DNA from: Sporosarcina trichiuri
GTDB taxonomy: Bacteria; Bacillota; Bacilli; Bacillales_A; Planococcaceae
DNA length: 64,000 nucleotides
Reading direction: 5' to 3'
NCBI RefSeq assembly: GCF_030406775.1
Contig: NZ_CP129119.1
Coordinates: 1,088,001-1,152,000 of the forward strand
A program made the position numbers and the translations under genes. This document shows, in pieces, positions 58,851 to 64,000 of this stretch. Under the pieces are notes generated by a model. It was not told the origin of the DNA and did not search any database. It worked only from the letters and a program-made list of their open reading frames with translations. Position 1 is the first letter of the stretch; each line of letters begins with the position of its first letter.

Positions 58851-60757
58851 CAGATCAGCAGTTCAGGCGTGACCGGGAATACCGTTTCGAATTCGGAAAG
58901 CAGCGGCAGTTCTTCAGGAGTCAGCAATATGCGCACAGATCCCGAGTCGGTCGCCGTCCGGATCAGGCGCCCGGCACCCTGGCGCAGGCGGAGGATCATG
59001 TACGGCAGATCGACCTCCTGGAATGGAGAATCCGCATGCTGCCGTTTTGCGTCGAACAGGGGATCCGACGGAGGCAGCGGCAGATCGTATATGATGACAC
59101 GTGTCAGCGCATCATGCGGAATATCGAGCCCTTCCCAGAGATGATAGGAACAGAAAGCGGTCCACTGTTTCGATTGGAATTCCTTTACCATCGATGACAG
59201 CTCGCGGTCCCCTTCGAACACGGTATTGCGCAGCAGCTCCGGTGAGACCGCCGAACGGAACTGTTCCATCGATTGTTTCGATTTGAACAGCACCAATGTC
59301 TGCTGTCCGTCCGACAGGAGATCCGCAAGTTTCTGCGGTTTCCGTTCCGCCGCTACGGATTCCACCGACAATTCCATCACTTCCTCATAATCATACGGCG
59401 AGTCGATGGAGAACGATGTATACTCATGGATGCCCAGGCTGTCTGCCAGGTAGGTGAAATCTTTGTTGACGGATAACGTTGCTGATGAGAAGACGATTGG
59501 CATCTTCTCGGAAAACAGCCGTTCCTGCAGGACGTCCGTCACAAGGCGGGGCATGATGACAAGCGTCAATTCACCTTCCCGGTCCTCTGCCCAGACAACA
59601 GCTTCCGAATGGTCCGCAAACAGCTCAAGCGAGTAAATATATTGTTCCAGATACTCTTCCACCATCCGGAGGTCATATTCGGGGATCACATACAGTTCAC
59701 TGTCAAAAACGAATTCTTCCAGGAGAGCATTCGACAGTCTCACTGCCTCTTTCGCTGTTTTCTGGAGAACATCACTCTTCCGGACTGCCAGCCGTTCCGC
59801 TCCATCGTCTTCGGCGGATTCGGAAAGATAGTCGAAGAAGAGCTCATGGCACTCCATCAGCTGCTCCATGAGCTGCAGGGTCTCTTCCCGGACACCGTCG
59901 GCCATCACACGTTCCAGAAGGCCGAGCAGCGTGCTGTCCTGCACTTCATAGGTGAGGGCCCGCTGTGCTGCATATTCCAGCAGGTGGCCTTCGTCGAAAA
60001 CAGTCATGGAAATATCAGGAAGTAACGGCAGCTGCCCCTGCCGCTTCCTCGATTCCTTCGTCCAGATATGCTCCATGAAGAAGTCATGGGAGCAAATGAT
60101 CAGATCTGCCGCATTCCTGTACTCACTGCGATGGATCGTCTGGCCGCAGCGGTTCCTCAGCTCACAGCCGCCGCATTGCTGGATAGGATGGTAATTGATC
60201 GTCTCCCATTGGCTGTCGCTGAGCTCCGGGTAGGAAGACCGCTCACCGTATGGAAATACTTCGGCCAAGGACGCGTTGCCATAGACGAAGTCGGGCAGCT
60301 GCACTTCCACGTCTTCCGCATAGGGTTCGCCGGTGCGGTTCATCTCCTCCAGACGTTTCAGGCAGAGGTACTGATCCCTCGACTTTGCCAGACGGACATC
60401 GATGGTCAGGTCCAGCGCTTTGCCGAGCTTATGGATATCCCCCTCCTGCTTCACGAGCTGGTCGATGAGCGTCTCATCGGCACAGGAGATCAGTGCCGGC
60501 CTGCCGGTATAACGCGCATAAGCGATTGCCGGAAGCAGATAGGCGATTGTCTTGCCTGTGCCGACGCCAGCTTCGGCGAACAGGATCTCTTTTTCACGGA
60601 GTGCCTGTTCGATCTGGAACGCCATGTAGATCTGTTCGTCCCTCAGATCGAATCCTTTTTCCGTCAGGTCGTCATATAATGTATCACCGATCCACTCATT
60701 GAGTGATTCGAAAAAAGTCTTTTCGCGGGTCAGCGCAAATGGTATCTTTCCTGCCAT
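58850..60757 (-). CDS. dinG: DinG/XPD-type ATP-dependent DNA helicase (YpvA-like)
   Basis: 635-residue superfamily 2 helicase with an iron-sulfur cluster. Walker A EAGVGTGKT at 62-70, DEGH Walker B variant (VFDEGHLLEY), cluster ligands Cys132, Cys195, Cys198 and Cys204, and the C-terminal motif QGAGRLIR. No exonuclease domain is fused at the N-terminus, unlike B. subtilis DinG, so it corresponds to YpvA. Gene order ypvA-ypsC-rnpB-gpsB-yprB supports this. Confidence 0.92.
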   Translation of the reverse strand: MAGKIPFALTREKTFFESLNEWIGDTLYDDLTEKGFDLRDEQIYMAFQIEQALREKEILFAEAGVGTGKTIAYLLPAIAYARYTGRPALISCADETLIDQLVKQEGDIHKLGKALDLTIDVRLAKSRDQYLCLKRLEEMNRTGEPYAEDVEVQLPDFVYGNASLAEVFPYGERSSYPELSDSQWETINYHPIQQCGGCELRNRCGQTIHRSEYRNAADLIICSHDFFMEHIWTKESRKRQGQLPLLPDISMTVFDEGHLLEYAAQRALTYEVQDSTLLGLLERVMADGVREETLQLMEQLMECHELFFDYLSESAEDDGAERLAVRKSDVLQKTAKEAVRLSNALLEEFVFDSELYVIPEYDLRMVEEYLEQYIYSLELFADHSEAVVWAEDREGELTLVIMPRLVTDVLQERLFSEKMPIVFSSATLSVNKDFTYLADSLGIHEYTSFSIDSPYDYEEVMELSVESVAAERKPQKLADLLSDGQQTLVLFKSKQSMEQFRSAVSPELLRNTVFEGDRELSSMVKEFQSKQWTAFCSYHLWEGLDIPHDALTRVIIYDLPLPPSDPLFDAKRQHADSPFQEVDLPYMILRLRQGAGRLIRTATDSGSVRILLTPEELPLLSEFETVFPVTPELLI

Positions 60758-60807
60758 AGTGAACCCCTTTCTTTACATTGCAATCTATGGTTGGCCGTTC
60801 CGCTCCA

Positions 60808-60834
60808 AGAGAAAAGAGAGGATCGCCCTCTCTT
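60808..60834 (-). terminator. Terminator of the rRNA methyltransferase gene
   Basis: 8-base stem AAGAGAGG/CCTCTCTT with a 5-base loop, followed on the minus strand by TTCTCTT. Modest U-tract. Confidence 0.6.
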
Positions 60835-60847
60835 CGATGCTCCCTTA

Positions 60848-61975
60848 TCAGACCCGCCTGCCCCAGTATTGGTAGAAGTCGGTGCGGATGAAACCGTTGA
60901 ACAGTTTCCGTTTCTTTGTCGCTTTCCTGCCGTACATCGTTTCGAAGTTATCCAGGGAGGACAGCATGTACGTGCTCCACGACGGGTAGTCCGCCATGAT
61001 CCCTCCGAGGATGGTAGTAATCTCTTCCGCTTCCTCACGTTCCCCCAGCCGTTCGCCGTAAGGGGGATTTCCGACCAGCACACCATTGACACCTTCAAGC
61101 TTCAGATCCCTCACGTCCCGCTGCTGCCAATCGATGATCCCGAGGAAGCCCGCCTCCGCGGCATTCTTTTCAGCAATGCGGATCATCGACGGATCATGAT
61201 CCGATCCGGTGATCAACAGCTTCCGGTCATACTGTGCCGTGTCTTCGACCTCTTCACGGATCCGGTCCCAAACCGCTGCGTCCATCCACGGCCACTGTTC
61301 GCTCGCGAATTCACGGTTGTAGCCGGGGGCCAGGTTCTGTCCGATCATGGCCGCCTCTATCGGAATGGTGCCGGACCCGCAGAACGGATCGACGAACGGC
61401 CGGTCCGGGTTCCACTTCGTCAATTTGACCAGTGCAGCTGCAAGCGTCTCTTTCAGCGGAGCATCCCCCTGTCCGACGCGGTAGCCCCTCTTATGCAGAC
61501 CGGCACCGCTCGAATCGATGGTCAGCGTGACTTTGTCTTTCAATATGGAGACTTCCAGTTTGAACAGCGGACCGGTTTCATCCAGGAATCCAACTCTTCT
61601 ATAGGCTGTTTTCATTCGCTCTGCGATCGCTTTTTTCACGATGGCCTGGCAGTCCGGCACGCTGAACAGAATCGACTTGACGGATTTGCCGGCTACCGGG
61701 AAGGCGGCGTCCACAGGGAGGAACTGCTCCCACGGCAATGCTTTCGTCTTTTCGAACAGTTCATCGAACGTTGTCGCCCTGAACTCGCCGGCGATAACCC
61801 GTACACGGTCGGCGGTACGGAGCCACATATTCGTTTTAGCGATTGCCTCTGGCCCGCCAGTGAAGAATACTTTGCCGTTTTCTGTCGTCGTTTCGTATCC
61901 GAGTGCTTTCACTTCGTCCGCGACGATCCCTTCCAGGCCCATTGCAGCTGTTGCTGCTAGTTTATATTGTGTCAT
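60848..61975 (-). CDS. ypsC: THUMP-domain 23S rRNA methyltransferase (YpsC/RlmL-like)
   Basis: 375 residues: N-terminal THUMP RNA-binding domain (about 1-160) and a class I methyltransferase with VDPFCGSGTIPIEAA and the catalytic GNPPYGERL, the NPPY type that methylates an exocyclic base nitrogen. E. coli RlmL makes m2G2445 in 23S rRNA; the same target is inferred. The ATG at 61975 is preceded by GAGAGGACGTGGGG. Confidence 0.92.
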   Translation of the reverse strand: MTQYKLAATAAMGLEGIVADEVKALGYETTTENGKVFFTGGPEAIAKTNMWLRTADRVRVIAGEFRATTFDELFEKTKALPWEQFLPVDAAFPVAGKSVKSILFSVPDCQAIVKKAIAERMKTAYRRVGFLDETGPLFKLEVSILKDKVTLTIDSSGAGLHKRGYRVGQGDAPLKETLAAALVKLTKWNPDRPFVDPFCGSGTIPIEAAMIGQNLAPGYNREFASEQWPWMDAAVWDRIREEVEDTAQYDRKLLITGSDHDPSMIRIAEKNAAEAGFLGIIDWQQRDVRDLKLEGVNGVLVGNPPYGERLGEREEAEEITTILGGIMADYPSWSTYMLSSLDNFETMYGRKATKKRKLFNGFIRTDFYQYWGRRV

Positions 61976-62040
61976 CGTGCCCCACGTCCTCTCCATCGGG
62001 TTTCTGTTATGTATATCATGGGTCCCTCACCAGGTTTTTA

Positions 62041-62075
62041 ACAAAGAAATGCTCTCCAGATAATGTGGAGAGCAT
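62041..62075 (-). terminator. Terminator of rnpB
   Basis: 10-base perfect stem ATGCTCTCCA/TGGAGAGCAT (62049-62058 with 62066-62075) followed on the minus strand by TTCTTTGTT. Confidence 0.85.
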
Positions 62076-62100
62076 GTGTCGAATATGTTGTAAGTGCCGT

Positions 62101-62500
62101 CAGGAAATTCGTAAGCCATGTTTTGTTCTCCTGTACTCGAACGGCCTGCGCCTCGTACGAAGAGCGGTAATCATCTATCTACAGACATCTGTCTGTCCCT
62201 TCCTCCGTTCATTTCCTTCGGAAGAGCGCCCCTACCATAATTTGGGTTTCTCACTCGCGGGGTTTACCTCGTTCCACCTGTACCGTTTCCCGTACAGCTC
62301 CGTCACTGTGGCACTTTTCAGGAAACGTCTTCCATATCCCGAAGGACGTAGGAATTATTTCCGCCGTCAGCCGGCATCGCCGGCGCCCCGGCTTATTTTT
62401 TGGCCGGGCACGAACACTACGGACATCTCAGTACCGTGTGAGCATGGACTTTCCTCTCCAGTGTCAAGCACTGCAGCAATTACCTGAATTTCCTTCATGG
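62101..62500 (-). ncRNA. rnpB: RNase P RNA, Bacillus (B) type
   Basis: Catalytic RNA that trims tRNA 5' leaders. On the minus strand the conserved 5' core GAGGAAAGTCCATGCTCACA occurs near 62450, followed by GATGTCCGTAGTGTTCGTGC, CGGAAATAATTCCTACGTCC in part, GAAAGTGCCACAGTGACGGA, GGTAAACCCC, GAGAAACCCAAATTATGGTA and the 3' GAACAAAACATGGCTTACGA. The ends pair through AGGAAATTC and GAATTTCCT (P1). The ends are set to within about 5 bases. This fills the 577-base gap between ypsC and gpsB together with its promoter and terminator. Confidence 0.97.
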
Positions 62501-62507
62501 CTAAACA

Positions 62508-62536
62508 AGTATACAGTATAACTGACCTGATCGCAA
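62508..62536 (-). promoter_or_regulatory. Promoter of rnpB
   Basis: TTGCGA (62531-62536), 17-base spacer, TATACT (62508-62513) on the minus strand, seven bases before the inferred 5' end of RNase P RNA. Confidence 0.75.
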
Positions 62537-62552
62537 GGGGAAGCGGACAAGA

Positions 62553-62849
62553 TCATTCCGTTCCGGAGAGTTTACTGCCGAATACTGCCTTCTCCAGATT
62601 GGAGATCCTCTTCAGCAAATCGAAGTTCGTCGTCCCCGGAGCGCTGGATGCCGGCCGTCTCTGTGCAGTCGAGACTTCGTTCCGCAGTTCGTCATTTTCA
62701 CGTTCCAGCTCAGCGATCCTCTTTTTGAACGCTTCGTAATCCTGGATCACGTCATCCAGGAACAGGTCGACTTCTTCCTGATTATAGCCGCGCATCGCAG
62801 TTTTGAACTCTTTTTCCAGAATCGTTTTTGAATCCAGTTTAATATCCAT
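62553..62849 (-). CDS. gpsB: Cell division regulator GpsB
   Basis: DivIVA-related adaptor that shuttles PBP1 between division and elongation sites. 98 residues: DivIVA-like N-terminal domain with the lipid/PBP-binding [21 protein letters not shown] (in part), coiled coil at about 35-60, a variable linker and a short helical trimerisation tail ([17 protein letters not shown]). GGAAGGA precedes the ATG. Confidence 0.97.
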   Translation of the reverse strand: MDIKLDSKTILEKEFKTAMRGYNQEEVDLFLDDVIQDYEAFKKRIAELERENDELRNEVSTAQRRPASSAPGTTNFDLLKRISNLEKAVFGSKLSGTE

Positions 62850-62935
62850 TCAACAACGTCCTTCCGTCAGTGGTAACTGCCCTAAGTATAGCATATCCTG
62901 TCCAAGTCTGTCTCATTGCGCCGGACCGGGTCGGG

Positions 62936-64000
62936 TTATTTTGTCGGTTTGTGCGCTTGCCCGGGAAATAATTTCTTCTTCAGTCTCATTTCCCTCTTTT
63001 CGAACTCCGATTTCCCGCGTTTTGCAAATGTTTCCGTCAGAGACCTGTCTTTTGCAAGCAGACTGAGTGCGATGCCTGTGATCTGCAATGCTTTCGTGCA
63101 GTCTTTCTGCTGGTGCTCGTACAGTTTCGCCATCTCTTCAAGTGCAAGGATGCGCTCCCGGCCGGAAGATTTCGTCATGCACACGCCGAATGACTGCAGT
63201 GCTTCCTCATATCGCCGTTCTTTCTTCAGCAGGAAGCCGAAATGGAAGTGGGTTGTCGGATGCTGGGTCCCGTATTCTTCGATCACCTGTTCAAGCACGG
63301 CGGTCGCCCGGTTGTGTGACTTCAGATCTTTATACCATTTGCCGATATTCGTCTGGCTGATAACCGTGCCGGTCAGCTGCTCGGTCAGCAGCAGATCGGT
63401 CGACCGGACATACAGTGCAACGAGCGACAGGATGTCGTCTTCGTTATGTCGCAGGATTTCCATGAGCATTCCTGCACGTCCGTTCTTCACGGCATCCTGA
63501 TAGATGATCGGGGCCATGTGTCCCGGCATGTCATCCTTCCGGAAGAAGCCGAGCTGCTCTTCTTCCACGGCCGGCAGCCTGAAGGACTCCATCTCGCCTT
63601 TCCAGATGCGCCGGGAGCCATGCAGCAGATCGATGGCTGCATGCTTCGGCAGAGGCGGCAGGACATCCCGGTTCATCGTCCAGCGGGTTTCGAGCTGGGG
63701 CATGTCGAAACTTTTCCCGTTATACATGACAAGCGTCACCGGCTGCTGCCACAGGCCTGTCGCATACAGGAAAGCCGCTTCGTGCGCCGGACCCGGCAGT
63801 ACATACTGCGTGAGACGGAACCCGGTCTTCCTCTGTTCGATAAGACCGATCAAAAAGATCAGCGTGCCGGTCCCCTTCAGGCCGGTCGTCTCGGTATCGA
63901 AAAACAGCAGCCGCCTGCCTGGATCCGGCGCAAGCGGATGGCACTCGCCGGATTGCTCCCACTTCTGCAGCACTGCCGGCAGTTCAGAGAGCTGGCAGTC
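62936..64000 (-). CDS. yprB: RNase H-like exonuclease YprB, 5' end outside the window
   Basis: The frame stays open to base 64000, so the true start is beyond the edge; 354 residues are visible, against about 410 in B. subtilis. A DEDD-type exonuclease fold is seen (LLFFDTETTGL near visible residue 32, later NGKSFDMPQLETRW and a C-terminal HNEDDILSLV), followed by a TPR-like helical tail. B. subtilis YprB is paired with the helicase YprA (MrfA-MrfB) in mitomycin C repair; the partner would lie just outside the window. Confidence 0.9.
   Translation of the reverse strand, partial: DCQLSELPAVLQKWEQSGECHPLAPDPGRRLLFFDTETTGLKGTGTLIFLIGLIEQRKTGFRLTQYVLPGPAHEAAFLYATGLWQQPVTLVMYNGKSFDMPQLETRWTMNRDVLPPLPKHAAIDLLHGSRRIWKGEMESFRLPAVEEEQLGFFRKDDMPGHMAPIIYQDAVKNGRAGMLMEILRHNEDDILSLVALYVRSTDLLLTEQLTGTVISQTNIGKWYKDLKSHNRATAVLEQVIEEYGTQHPTTHFHFGFLLKKERRYEEALQSFGVCMTKSSGRERILALEEMAKLYEHQQKDCTKALQITGIALSLLAKDRSLTETFAKRGKSEFEKREMRLKKKLFPGQAHKPTK

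Overview
The window is a chromosomal housekeeping region of a low-copy, moderately GC-rich (roughly half G+C by eye) Gram-positive bacterium of the Bacillales. Gene content and order follow the Bacillus subtilis yqe/yqf/yrr/yrv block closely (era-cdd-dgkA-ybeY-pgpH-phoH-yqfD-yqfC, rpsU, dnaJ-dnaK-grpE-hrcA-hemW-lepA, gpr, rpsT, holA, comEC-comEA, yqeM-yqeG, sigK, mtnN, greA, udk, mltG, alaS, recD2, mnmA, iscS, cymR, rarA). Endospore genes are present (yqfC, yqfD, spoIIP, gpr, sigK). The GC content and the protein sequences suggest a spore-gene-bearing member of the Planococcaceae/Caryophanaceae (Sporosarcina- or Bhargavaea-like) rather than Bacillus itself; this assignment is an inference.

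Layout, mostly on the minus strand. 1-9.2 kb: start of era, then cdd, dgkA, ybeY, pgpH, phoH, yqfD, yqfC, an uncharacterised membrane-anchored protein, floA and nfeD. floA and nfeD sit behind a near-perfect sigma-W promoter. 9.2-14.5 kb: rpsU with its own strong promoter, deoC, then the RNA/protein modification genes mtaB, rsmE and prmA, and dnaJ. 14.6-23.3 kb: the class I heat-shock operon hrcA-grpE-dnaK with a perfect CIRCE operator, then hemW, lepA, spoIIP and gpr. 23.5-25.1 kb: rpsT and the tiny yqzM on the plus strand, with holA between them. 25.1-33.8 kb: one long, tightly packed operon, yqeG-yqeH-aroE-yhbY-nadD-yqeK-rsfS-yqeM-comEA-comEB-comEC. It mixes ribosome assembly, NAD synthesis, Ap4A turnover and DNA uptake.

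33.9-49.5 kb: intact sigK (not split by a skin-type element), an unannotated 26-residue membrane peptide, mtnN, yrrS, greA, udk, trmR, mltG, yrzB, ruvX, ireB, alaS under an alanine T-box riboswitch, recD2, a TPR protein, and the tRNA-thiolation pair iscS-mnmA with the cysteine regulator cymR. 49.6-51.5 kb: rarA and the NAD repressor niaR on the plus strand.

51.5-64 kb: an HD hydrolase, a cold-shock protein, a zinc-finger protein, an RNase HI homologue, a dynamin-like GTPase in one unit with a rhodanese and a metallophosphoesterase, an orphan CheX-type protein, a DinG-type helicase, an rRNA methyltransferase, RNase P RNA (rnpB), gpsB and the start-truncated yprB.

No mobile element, prophage, CRISPR array or tRNA gene was seen. 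Nothing here is a clear unknown defence or metabolic system. The most interesting signals are regulatory (sigma-W promoter with a superimposed dyad, hairpins before spoIIP and greA, overlapping terminators) plus a few poorly characterised genes: the 26-residue peptide, the nfeD-floA partner, the dynamin-rhodanese-phosphatase operon and the orphan CheX.
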